A stretch of DNA of 64,000 nt from contig NZ_CP029189.1 in the NCBI RefSeq assembly GCF_008642275.1, positions 7,484,001-7,548,000 of the forward strand. The letters run 5' to 3'. Both the position numbers and the translations under genes were made by a program. The notes below the pieces were generated by a model. The model made no database searches. It saw nothing but the letters and a program-made list of their open reading frames with translations, and was not told where the DNA came from. How positions within the stretch are numbered: position 1 is the first letter of the stretch; every line of letters starts with the position of its first letter. The DNA is from Streptomyces venezuelae (lineage in GTDB: Bacteria > Actinomycetota > Actinomycetes > Streptomycetales > Streptomycetaceae). Shown piece by piece: positions 43,094 through 51,070 of this stretch.

Positions 43094-45042
43094 GCACCGA
43101 ACTGCCGCCCGTCGCACCCGAGGTGCTCGCCGAAGCCGTCGAGCACCTCACCGCCCGCCTGCGCAAGAAACTGGACGCCGCCATCGAGGACTGCGCGGCG
43201 GGCGCCGTCCTGGAAGCCGACGGGACGGTCACCCTCCGCTTCGGCGAGGACGCCCTCGTCACCTTGCGCCCCGGTCCGGCGGGCACGGTCACCGCGGCGG
43301 AACAGGCCACGTGCAGCTGCCTGCTGGCACCCCGGTGCCTGCACCGGGCCGCCGCCCTGGGCGCTGCCCCCCTCGCGGACACCCCGCCGGAGCCGACCGC
43401 GACGGCCGAGTCCACCGACCCTGCCGAGGCCACCACACTCCCTGACCCGGCCGCGCCCACCGGGCCGGCCGAGCCCACCGAGCCCGGCGGGCCTGCCGGG
43501 TCCTCGGAAGCCGCCGAACGCCGCGCACCCCTCAAGCCCGAGTCCACCGAGCCCGGCGTGCCGGCACCGGCCCTCACCGACGCCCAGCTGCGCGCCGCCG
43601 GAGCCCTCTGGCACGTGGCGGCCGAAGCCCTCGCCGCCGGGGTCACCGCCGGAGGAGCGGTGGTCCAGGCCGAGCTGCTGCGCGCCGCCCACACCGCCCG
43701 TCTCGCCGGGCTGCCGCGCGCCGAAGCGGCCGCCCTACGGGTCGTACGCGGCCTGCGGGCCGCCCGCGAACGCCGGGCCGGCCAGCGCCTCGGCGACCTC
43801 ACCGGGGCCTTCCGCGAACTCCTCCACACCGCCGGGACGCTGGCCGGGGGCTCGGCCGACCCCGCGCTGACCGGCACCGCCCGCCGTGCCTACGCGCCCG
43901 GCGGCAGCCTCCAGGTGCACGGCCTGTGCCGGGAACCCGTGCTCTCCGCCACCGGATACGGCGGAGTGGTCACCCACCTGCTGGCTCCGGACGGCACCGC
44001 CTACTCGGTCTCCGACGTCCGACCCGGCGGCCTGGCCCGCGCCCGCGGAGCCGGTTCGGCCTCCGTGGCCCTCGGCGGCGCCACCCTCGACCATGCCGGG
44101 CTCGCCCGGGGTGGTCTGCGCATCGTCGGCGCGACCGTCTCGCCGGACGGCAGGCTCGGCGCCGGACGCGGGGTCAGGGCGACCCCGCTGCCCGGGATCG
44201 CCTGGACCGAACGGCCCGCCGCGCCGCTCTTCGCCCGGCCGGCCGCCGAGGCCGTCGCCGAGCTGCTCGCCGATCCGGACACGGCCGAGTCGGCGCTGCT
44301 CGGCTGCGACGTCACCGTGGTCGGCGCGGCCGGCGAGCACCTCCTCGTGCGCGAGACCCGCCCCGACGCACCCCTGCTCCGGCTGCTGCCCGCGCATCCG
44401 CACCCGGAGCTGGCGCATACGGAGAACCTGCGCCGCATCGCCTCGTACCCCGGGCTCGTGCTGCGCGTCCTGGGCCGTCCCGACCTGGACCGCACGGCGA
44501 CGCTGCGGCCTCTGGCCGTGGGCCCGGTGCCGGGCGCGGAGCACACGCTGCGGCTGCCCGGGGAGTGGCTGGGCCGGGCGGACCTCGGCTACGACCGGCT
44601 CCAGGGCGGGCACTTCCCGCAGGGCGGCGCCGCGCCCGTAGCGCTCCCGGCGGCCGAGGAACCGGACCCGCTGGCCGACTCCCCGCTGTGGCGGGTGCGC
44701 CGTCTCCTGGAGACCGGGGTCGCCGGCGGCCGCCGCGCCGTCGCCGAGGCGGCCCGCGGCACGACGTCCCTGGTGGCCGCCTCGTACGGGCCGCTGCGCC
44801 GGGCCGGGCTCACCGGCGCGGCGGACCTGGCCGCCGCGCTCGCCGCCGAGGCCGACCGCCGTCCCCGCGACGTCTTCGGCCGGCTGGCCGACCCCTCGCC
44901 CGACGGCTACGCCTGGGCCTGGCTGGCCGCGGCCACCCACCTGGCGGCCGCGGAACGCTGCTTGATCGCCGCGTCCTGGGCTGCGGTCCCGGGCTCCGCC
45001 CCGAGCCCCGTCGCGAGTCCCGTCCCGGTCAGCGGGCGGTGA
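43090..45042 (+). CDS. SWIM zinc-finger protein (YehQ-like)
   Basis: A 650-residue protein from TTG 43090, again overlapping the upstream stop (TTGA). The SWIM motif is C75-x-C77 ... C83-x-H85 (CSCLLAPRCLH). A Pro/Thr/Glu-rich linker (about 95-155) separates it from a long helical C-terminal region. SWIM domains bind DNA or proteins, often in recombination and repair factors. As last gene of the operon it could provide nucleic-acid or substrate recognition. It overlaps the convergent MarR gene by 14 nt. Confidence 0.9.
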   Translation: MSTELPPVAPEVLAEAVEHLTARLRKKLDAAIEDCAAGAVLEADGTVTLRFGEDALVTLRPGPAGTVTAAEQATCSCLLAPRCLHRAAALGAAPLADTPPEPTATAESTDPAEATTLPDPAAPTGPAEPTEPGGPAGSSEAAERRAPLKPESTEPGVPAPALTDAQLRAAGALWHVAAEALAAGVTAGGAVVQAELLRAAHTARLAGLPRAEAAALRVVRGLRAARERRAGQRLGDLTGAFRELLHTAGTLAGGSADPALTGTARRAYAPGGSLQVHGLCREPVLSATGYGGVVTHLLAPDGTAYSVSDVRPGGLARARGAGSASVALGGATLDHAGLARGGLRIVGATVSPDGRLGAGRGVRATPLPGIAWTERPAAPLFARPAAEAVAELLADPDTAESALLGCDVTVVGAAGEHLLVRETRPDAPLLRLLPAHPHPELAHTENLRRIASYPGLVLRVLGRPDLDRTATLRPLAVGPVPGAEHTLRLPGEWLGRADLGYDRLQGGHFPQGGAAPVALPAAEEPDPLADSPLWRVRRLLETGVAGGRRAVAEAARGTTSLVAASYGPLRRAGLTGAADLAAALAAEADRRPRDVFGRLADPSPDGYAWAWLAAATHLAAAERCLIAASWAAVPGSAPSPVASPVPVSGR

Positions 45043-45484
45043 CCGCCGGGGTCAGCGTGCGGGCCAGGAGGTCCAGGGCCGCCGTGACCGCGCGGACGGT
45101 GTCCGGGTCCGGGGCCGTTCCGTCGGGACCGGTCAGCGCCGCGACGAGTGCGTCGTCGATGGTGGTGGCCCGGACCTCGGCGACCCGGGCCGAGGGTTCG
45201 GCGGCGGGCCGGATCAGCCGACGGCGCCGGTCGGCGGGATCGGGCTCCGTCCCGACCGAGCCGGCCTGCTCCAACCGCGCGACGGCCGTGGAGACCTGAC
45301 TCTGCGGCAGGCCCGTCCGCGCCGCGATCTCGCCGACCGTCGTTCCGGGGTGGGAGACGACGTCGCCGAGGACGACGACCACCGAGCGGACCGGTCCCGG
45401 CGGTCCCGACTTCGGCTGGGGCATCGCCTGCTCACCGATCTTCATGAGGGTGCGTCCCAGGAGGAACGCTTCGACTCCGTTCAT
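45029..45484 (-). CDS. MarR family transcriptional regulator
   Basis: A 151-residue winged-helix regulator: GEIAARTGLPQSQVSTAVARLEQAG is the recognition HTH region (split), followed by the wing DPADRRRRLIRP. The N-terminal helix starts MNGVEAFLLGRTLMKIGE. ATG 45484 is chosen because it begins this helix. It is divergent from an alpha/beta hydrolase gene, and paired palindromes CATCTCAATAGATG and its inverse lie between them, so it probably represses itself and the hydrolase. Confidence 0.88.
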   Translation of the reverse strand: MNGVEAFLLGRTLMKIGEQAMPQPKSGPPGPVRSVVVVLGDVVSHPGTTVGEIAARTGLPQSQVSTAVARLEQAGSVGTEPDPADRRRRLIRPAAEPSARVAEVRATTIDDALVAALTGPDGTAPDPDTVRAVTAALDLLARTLTPAVTAR

Positions 45485-45497
45485 GGACAGCAGAGTA

Positions 45498-45548
45498 CAT
45501 CTCAATAGATGTATCCATCTTGATGCATCTATTGAGATGGATTACTGT
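45498..45548. promoter_or_regulatory. Double MarR operator and hydrolase promoter
   Basis: CATCTCAATAGATG (45498-45511) and its exact reverse complement CATCTATTGAGATG (45526-45539) are 14 nt apart, and each is itself a 5-4-5 palindrome. TTGATG (45520-45525), 17 nt, TACTGT (45543-45548) is a good promoter for the hydrolase, with one operator filling its spacer. The other operator overlaps the MarR leader. Confidence 0.8.
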
Positions 45549-45599
45549 CGTGTCGTCAGCCGGAGATGCCGATGACACACCGCCAAGGGGGACCCCGCC

Positions 45600-46460
45600 A
45601 TGTCCGAGACCGCCGCTTCCGCCACCGCCGTCACCCGCACCCTCGCCGTCCCGGGAGCCACCTTGTACTTCCGGGTGGAGGGCCGCGGCCCCGTCCTCCT
45701 CCTCGCCCAGAGCGGCGAGGGCGACGCGGACCGCACGGTCGACCTCGTCCCGCACCTGACCGACACCTTCACCGTCGTCACCTACGACCGCCGCGGCCTG
45801 TCGCGCAGCACCCTCCACGACCCCGCCGGGCCCGTCACCATGGCCCAGCACGCGGACGACGTCGCCCGGCTGCTCGCCGAGGTCACCGACGGGCCGGCGC
45901 TGATGGCCGGATTCAGCATGGGCGCCGCGATCGGACTCCAGGCCGTGGCCCGCCACCCCGGCCTGCTGGACACCCTGATCGCGCACGAGCCCGTGATGCC
46001 GAACCTGCTGCCCGAGGCCGACCGCGCCGAGCACCTCGCGGAGCTGAAGGCCATCCAGGACGTCCACGCGGCCGATGGCCTGGCGGCGGCCTTCCCGGCG
46101 ATCGCCCGGCACCTCGGCATCGACCCGTCGCACGACGAGACGGAGGACGGCCTCACCCCGCAGCCGCTGACCCCGCGCCGGCGGGCCAACTTCGGGCACT
46201 TCATCGCGACGGAGTTCACGGCCGTCACCACGGACGCCCTGGACCCGGCGGCGCCGGTACGGGCCGCGGCGCGAGCCGGCACCAGGATCGTCGCGGCGAC
46301 CGGGCGGACGACCCGCCCGACGGTCCACACCTACCGCTGCGCGCTGGCGCTGGCGGCGCGACTGGGCGCGGAGCCGGTCGCGTTCCCCGGCGGCCACAAC
46401 GGGAACACCGCGTTCCCCCGGGCGACGGCGCAGACGCTGAAGACCCTCCTCGCCCGGTGA
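45600..46460 (+). CDS. Alpha/beta hydrolase
   Basis: A 286-residue hydrolase with HG-equivalent strand VLLLAQSGEGD, DRRGLSRS, nucleophile elbow GFSMGAAIG (Ser near residue 108) and catalytic His in PGGHNGN near the end. No signal peptide. The upstream MarR operator suggests induction by a small, possibly phenolic or ester-type, compound. SD is weak (AAGGGGGA about 10 nt upstream). Confidence 0.88.
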   Translation: MSETAASATAVTRTLAVPGATLYFRVEGRGPVLLLAQSGEGDADRTVDLVPHLTDTFTVVTYDRRGLSRSTLHDPAGPVTMAQHADDVARLLAEVTDGPALMAGFSMGAAIGLQAVARHPGLLDTLIAHEPVMPNLLPEADRAEHLAELKAIQDVHAADGLAAAFPAIARHLGIDPSHDETEDGLTPQPLTPRRRANFGHFIATEFTAVTTDALDPAAPVRAAARAGTRIVAATGRTTRPTVHTYRCALALAARLGAEPVAFPGGHNGNTAFPRATAQTLKTLLAR

Positions 46461-46493
46461 CCGTCCGTCCCGGCACCAGCGGAGCCCGGCCGC

Positions 46494-46976
46494 CTACCCG
46501 ATGCGCAACCAGGTCCGCAGCACCCCCAGATCGACCCCGGTCAGCCCCCGTCCCGCATCGACCCGGTGCAGGAGCGCCCGGCCGGGGTGGTGCGCGGCCA
46601 CATGGGCCCGGTCGGCCTCGGTGATCTCGTCGTCGACCCAGATGAAGGGCCGGCCGGCGGCGTGCTCCACGAGCGCGGGGGTCTTCCAGTGGATCCCGCC
46701 CCGACCGTCCTCCTCGGAGGGTTCCGGCCAGACCACCACGGGCAGCTCCGGCAGGCCGAGCCGGGGCGCGACGCACTCGTTGGCCTCCGCCATCCAGGTC
46801 GTGGCCCACACCAGCTCGCACGGCAGCGCCGCCAGCAGGGGACCGAGCGTCGGATCGATCCGGGCGAGCAAGGGATGGGGCGAGCCGTCGCCGGGCGGGT
46901 ACGGGCCCGCCCCGAAGGGGATGAGCGGCCCGTCGACGTCCAGGTAGAGCAGCACGGGAGTGGTGGAACCGGTCAT
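46494..46976 (-). CDS. HAD-superfamily domain protein
   Basis: A 160-residue compact HAD protein: LLYLDVDGPLIPFG carries the nucleophile Asp (DVDG), WATTW is motif II-like, and FIWVDDEIT is the acidic motif IV. Actinobacterial proteins of this type are called HAD domain-containing or secreted phosphatase-like; here there is no signal peptide. Substrate unknown. Confidence 0.85.
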   Translation of the reverse strand: MTGSTTPVLLYLDVDGPLIPFGAGPYPPGDGSPHPLLARIDPTLGPLLAALPCELVWATTWMAEANECVAPRLGLPELPVVVWPEPSEEDGRGGIHWKTPALVEHAAGRPFIWVDDEITEADRAHVAAHHPGRALLHRVDAGRGLTGVDLGVLRTWLRIG

Positions 46977-47059
46977 GCGGCCACCGTAGTCCTCCCGGGC
47001 ACAAGTGATGATCTTGGAGTGCGGGTGGCGGTACGGCTGCCAGGACGGTGGGGGAGTAC

Positions 47060-47765
47060 GTGGGCGTCATCGAGCGGTTGTGGCGGTATCCGGTCAAGTC
47101 GACCGGCGGTGAACGGCTGCAACGTGTGGAAGTCGACGAGCGGGGCCTGGCGGGCGACCGGCTGTTCGCGGTGCGCGACGCGGACGGCAGGTTCGGCTCG
47201 GGCAAGAACACCCGGCGCTTCCGGCGGATGGACGGCCTGCTCCACCTGAGCTCCCGCTACCCGCAGTGCCCCGGAGCCGGGTCCGCCGGAACTGCTCGAC
47301 CCGCACGGGAAGGTGGTGGCGGACCCCACGGACTACCTGCGCGGCTACCTCGGACGTGACGACGTGGAGCTCGCCCGCGAGGGGGAGGTCTCGCACTTCG
47401 ACCAGCTGCCGCTCAGCGTCCTCACGACGGCCACCCTCGACTGGATCCGTGGCGAGGTGCCCGGTGTACCAGTGGACGAGCGCCGGTTCCGCCCGAACAT
47501 CCTCGTGCGGACCCCGCCCGGTACCCCACCCTTCGTCGAGGACGAATGGATCGGGCGCGAGGCCGTCGTGGGCGACACCCTCCGCATCGCGTTCCTGCGC
47601 TCCAGCGAGCGGTGCGTGACGACCAACCAGGCCCAGCAGGACCTGCCGCACTCCCCGCTGATCCTGCGGACGATCGCCAGGGCGCACGCCAACCGGCTCG
47701 ACGCGCTCGCGAGGATCGTCACCCCGGGCACGGCCCGGATCGGAGACCGCGTCGTGCTCGCCTGA
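47060..47765 (+). pseudogene. MOSC domain protein, frameshifted
   Basis: An N-terminal part (GTG 47060, GGGGGAG SD; VGVIERLWRYPVKSTGGERL ... LLHLSSRYPQ) belongs to the MOSC N-terminal beta-barrel, and a C-terminal part in another frame (APEPGPPELLDPHGKVVADP ... ) carries the MOSC domain with the conserved Cys in SERCVTTNQAQQ and PLILRTIARAHAN. The frames join if one base near 47267 is removed, so there is a single-base insertion or a sequencing error. MOSC proteins bind molybdenum cofactor sulfur or reduce N-hydroxylated compounds. Confidence 0.8.
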
Positions 47766-47790
47766 GCGAGCCGCCGCGCGCGCCCCCACG

Positions 47791-47826
47791 CCCCGGCCGG
47801 AGGGCCGTACGATCCTCCGGCCGGGG
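47791..47826. terminator. Bidirectional terminator between MOSC and lectin genes
   Basis: Perfect 13-bp arms CCCCGGCCGGAGG (47791-47803) and CCTCCGGCCGGGG (47814-47826) with a 10-nt loop, placed centrally between convergent genes. Confidence 0.8.
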
Positions 47827-47849
47827 GCGCGCCGGGCACGGCCCGGTCG

Positions 47850-48362
47850 TTACCGGGCGGGGAACAGGCGGAAGCGCGAGTTGGAGCCGTTGTCGGAGCA
47901 CGGCGCGAGACGCATGACGTCGCCCACGTTCTGGCCGGTCATGGTCGAGCAGTTCTTCGACGCCGCCTTCGGCTGGAACTGGTAGTAGTTGCCGAAGTCG
48001 ACACCGACGATGTTGAAGGCGCTGTCGTTGCTGTCGCACTTGTAGAGCTTGATCTCGGCACCGGCCGCACCGCCGCTGGTCCAGTTGTTCAGACAGAACT
48101 GCGGCCACGCGGCGCTCTGGATCTTGAAGTAGTGGGCGCCGGCGTCGACCCGGTTCCACTTCTGGGCGTTGGTGCCGTTGCACCACCACTGCTGCACGAC
48201 CTGCCCGTTGTAAGGGTTGCTCTGCGGGATGTCGAGGCAGAGACCGTCCGAGATGTTGATCGTGATGTCGTTCTGGGTGACGGCCTGGGCCGGGGCGGCG
48301 ACCAGGACCGTACCGAGGGCGGCGGCGGCCAGCGTGGCCATGGCGGCAGTGCGCATGCGCAT
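47850..48362 (-). CDS. Secreted ricin B-type (beta-trefoil) lectin domain protein
   Basis: A 170-residue secreted protein with signal peptide (about 1-27, ending APAQA) and a RICIN/beta-trefoil domain: GLCLDIPQSNPYNGQVVQQW, NGTNAQKWNRV, QFCLNN and SRFRLFPAR, with paired Cys. There is no attached enzyme domain, so it is a stand-alone sugar-binding protein. Start 48362 or 48356 (two nearby ATGs). Confidence 0.88.
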   Translation of the reverse strand: MRMRTAAMATLAAAALGTVLVAAPAQAVTQNDITINISDGLCLDIPQSNPYNGQVVQQWWCNGTNAQKWNRVDAGAHYFKIQSAAWPQFCLNNWTSGGAAGAEIKLYKCDSNDSAFNIVGVDFGNYYQFQPKAASKNCSTMTGQNVGDVMRLAPCSDNGSNSRFRLFPAR

Positions 48363-48579
48363 GAGGATTCCCGAGGATGTGTCGATGGCGGAGGACGAGC
48401 CCGACCGGGCCGGACGGCGTCAGGAGTGAACGTAGCCAGCGCATGGGCCACTTTCCCGTCCCAGAGCCTCGTGGGACGTCCCGAGACGGCGTGTGCCGGG
48501 CCGATGTGGGACGGCTCGCGACCCCGGGGTGGAACCCGGGCCGCCACGATCGCCTCTTGCTGGCCAAAGGGGGATGGCC

Positions 48580-49287
48580 ATGACGAAGACAGCGGTGTCC
48601 GTGACCGGGCGACTGGTGGTGGCGGGGCTCCTGTGCGCCGCCCTGGCGGCGTGCGGGACCGCACGGCCGGGACAGGCGGCACCGCCCGCGGGCGTGCCCA
48701 CGCTCGCCCCGGCGGAATGCGACCTCGACGTGCCGACGGACCAGGAGACGGGCGGGTATGCGGGTCCGCCGACGGATCAGGAGACGGGCGGGTACGCGGG
48801 TCCGCCCACGGATCAGGAGACGGGCGGGTACGCGGGTCCGCCCACGGATCAGGAGACGGGCGGGTACGCGGGTCCGCCCACGGATCAGGAGACGGGCGGG
48901 TACGCGGGTCCGCCCACGGATCAGGAGACGGGCGGGTACGCGGGTCCGCCCACCGACGGCGCGATGACCGACGGCGGCGGCCCCTGCGGCCCGGCGGACT
49001 GGTTCGACATGACCCGCGACTTCACCGCCTACTACGAGAAGCACGCGGCCGACGACGGGTACGAGGGCTCCGAGGTGCTCCAGGAGGTCCGCGTACGCAA
49101 GGTCCGCACGGTCGGCGAGGCGAGGATCACCTTCACCACCAGGGAGGTGGGCAAGGGCCGCGGCGACGACGCCCGCGCGATCGCGAAGGTGTTCGCCGCC
49201 TGGCGGCACGAGGTCTACGGGGACACGGGCACCGTCACGCTCCAGACCCCCACGGGCCCGCGGCTGTACGTCACCGAGTCCTGGTGA
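48580..49287 (+). CDS. Lipoprotein with six 12-residue tandem repeats
   Basis: A 235-residue exported protein. ATG 48580 is favoured because AAAGGGGG lies 6 nt upstream. The signal sequence ends in lipobox LAAC. Then six copies of a 12-residue unit (PTDQETGGYAGP) form a stalk, followed by a C-terminal domain of about 100 residues (DWFDMTRDFTAYYEKHAADD ... TVTLQTPTGPRLYVTESW) of no recognised family. The stalk probably spaces the domain from the membrane. It overlaps the convergent esterase gene by 17 nt. Confidence 0.82.
   Translation: MTKTAVSVTGRLVVAGLLCAALAACGTARPGQAAPPAGVPTLAPAECDLDVPTDQETGGYAGPPTDQETGGYAGPPTDQETGGYAGPPTDQETGGYAGPPTDQETGGYAGPPTDQETGGYAGPPTDGAMTDGGGPCGPADWFDMTRDFTAYYEKHAADDGYEGSEVLQEVRVRKVRTVGEARITFTTREVGKGRGDDARAIAKVFAAWRHEVYGDTGTVTLQTPTGPRLYVTESW
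48733..48948 (+). repeat. Six 36-bp tandem repeats (coding VNTR)
   Basis: Units start at 48733, 48769, 48805, 48841, 48877 and 48913. The last four are identical; the first two differ at a few bases. A partial unit follows. The identity indicates recent expansion by slippage or recombination; the unit keeps frame. Confidence 0.95.
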
Positions 49288-50902
49288 CCCCGGGCCACCG
49301 CGCGTCCCAGAGCGCGCAGTGGTGCTCCGCCCGGGCGTCCACCGTACGGATCCCGCCCGCCCCGGGCGCCAGCGACAGCACCGAGGCCGACGTCGTCCGG
49401 TCGCTCGGCCACGGCGGCGCTCCCGGCGTCGCCGGAACGCCCGTGCGGGCGAAACCCGTCCAGTAGCCGGTCATCCGGTCCGCGAGCTCCCGCTGCGGTC
49501 CGGTCAGCGGCACGATCGTGAACAGGTACGGCAGTTCGAAGCCGTGGCTCGCCCCGTACGGCAGGTCCGGCGGCTCCGGCAGACCCGTGAAGTCGGGCGC
49601 GCCCCGGTCGTCGAACCGGTACGCGTACACCGGCACGTGCCGGGCCAGCGCCGCGCCGTCCCGCAGCGTCGGGCAGGCGAACGACGCGTCGGTCAGCACG
49701 GTGGCCCACGCCACCGCCGGGGTCGCGAAGGCGGACAGCGGATACGCGTCCTCCACCGCGCGGGCGGTCGGCGCGTCGAAGGACAGCCGCATCCTGGCCC
49801 GGTACGCCGCCTCGTCGGGGATCGGATACGCCGCCAGGGTCTGTGCGAGCAAGAGCCGTACCTCGTCCCGGGTGGTGCCCTGGACGACCGGCACCCGGTG
49901 GAACCGGCCGCTCTCCAGCGCACGCCGGGGCTCCACGGGCAGCACACCGTTGCCGTAGGAGACCAGCGAGAAGCGCTGCATCAGTTCGGCGGTCGCCAGG
50001 GCGGCGGCGTCCAGCCCGCGCAGGCAGTCCAGCGCCCCGCCGGGCCGGTCGCAGCCGAGCCGGGCCGCCGCCAGAGCGCCGTCCGCGACCGTGCGCCGCT
50101 CCGGCACGAAGGGCTCGTACGCGCCGAGGCCGGGCAGCAGGGACCGTGGCGGTGCCGTGGTCGAGCACGATCCGCTCTGCACGATCGCCCGGTGGAACAG
50201 GCCCGCCGAGGCGGGGGAGGCGAGATGCGCGCAGACGCCGAGAGCCCCCGCCGATTCGCCGAAGACGGTGACGTTGTCCGGGTCCGCGCCGAACCGCGCC
50301 GCGTTCGCACGCACCCAGCGCAGCGCCGCCCGCTGGTCCGCGAGGGCGAAACCGGGCGCCCCGCCGAGCTCCGGATGGCCGAACAGGCCGAAGACACCCA
50401 GCCGGTAGTTCACGGTCACGACCACGACGCCGCCCTGCGTCGCCATCCGGTCGGGCCGGTACGCGTCGCCCGAGCCGCTGAAGAAGCCGCCACCGTGGAA
50501 CCAGACCATGACGGGCCGCCCCCGGCCCCCGGCGGCAGACCGGCCCGCCGGAGCGGTGACGTTGAGGTACAGGCAGTCCTCCGAGCCGGTCGGCCCGCCC
50601 GGCCCGGTCACCGGCAGCTGCACACAGCGCGCACCGGGCGCCCCCGCGTCCCGTACGCCCTCCCAGCGCGGCGCCGGCCCGGGCAGCCGCCAGCGCAGCG
50701 GACCGGTCGGGGGAGCGGCGAAGGGGATCCCCTCGAAGGTGGCGTACGCGCCGTGCCCGACTCCCCGTACCGGACCCCGGTCGGTGACCACGACCGGCCG
50801 GTCCGGCCCGGGCGCGGTGCCCAGCAGCAGTGACACGACGGGCAGCAGCAGAGCCCGGCGGCGACGGAAACGGTGGCGACGGAAACGGCGGAAGTCGGTC
50901 AC
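49271..50902 (-). CDS. Secreted type-B carboxylesterase
   Basis: A 543-residue esterase. GTG 50902 (MTDFRRFRRHRFRRRR start) has AGGGG-rich SD and gives an Arg-rich signal peptide with core ALLLPVVSLLLG. Family motifs are EDCLYLNV (108-115), oxyanion hole HGGGF (136-140), nucleophile S217 in GESAG, and catalytic His in ASHGFELPYLF. It hydrolyses esters outside the cell; the substrate is unknown. Confidence 0.9.
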   Translation of the reverse strand: MTDFRRFRRHRFRRRRALLLPVVSLLLGTAPGPDRPVVVTDRGPVRGVGHGAYATFEGIPFAAPPTGPLRWRLPGPAPRWEGVRDAGAPGARCVQLPVTGPGGPTGSEDCLYLNVTAPAGRSAAGGRGRPVMVWFHGGGFFSGSGDAYRPDRMATQGGVVVVTVNYRLGVFGLFGHPELGGAPGFALADQRAALRWVRANAARFGADPDNVTVFGESAGALGVCAHLASPASAGLFHRAIVQSGSCSTTAPPRSLLPGLGAYEPFVPERRTVADGALAAARLGCDRPGGALDCLRGLDAAALATAELMQRFSLVSYGNGVLPVEPRRALESGRFHRVPVVQGTTRDEVRLLLAQTLAAYPIPDEAAYRARMRLSFDAPTARAVEDAYPLSAFATPAVAWATVLTDASFACPTLRDGAALARHVPVYAYRFDDRGAPDFTGLPEPPDLPYGASHGFELPYLFTIVPLTGPQRELADRMTGYWTGFARTGVPATPGAPPWPSDRTTSASVLSLAPGAGGIRTVDARAEHHCALWDARWPGVTRTR

Positions 50903-51070
50903 TGCCGACGCCCTTTCCCCTCGGGCCCGGGGTGGGGACCCCCGTTTGCCCGCCCCGAATGGCGCAGTGAGCGGAAGTGGCACTCAATGTAACAAAGCGT
51001 GCGCTTCCCATGACGCACGATGACCGGCGTGCGATTGCGTAGACCCGCGCGTCGGCGAACGGAGCTTTCC

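Noticed and set aside
39353..45042. Tellurite-resistance (ter) or gas-vesicle MoxR cluster
   Set aside because: No TerD, TerC or gas-vesicle protein is present; DUF5682, DUF4132 and SWIM point to the yeh-type set instead.
48733..48948. CRISPR array
   Set aside because: The 36-bp units are directly adjacent without spacers and are translated in frame in a lipoprotein.
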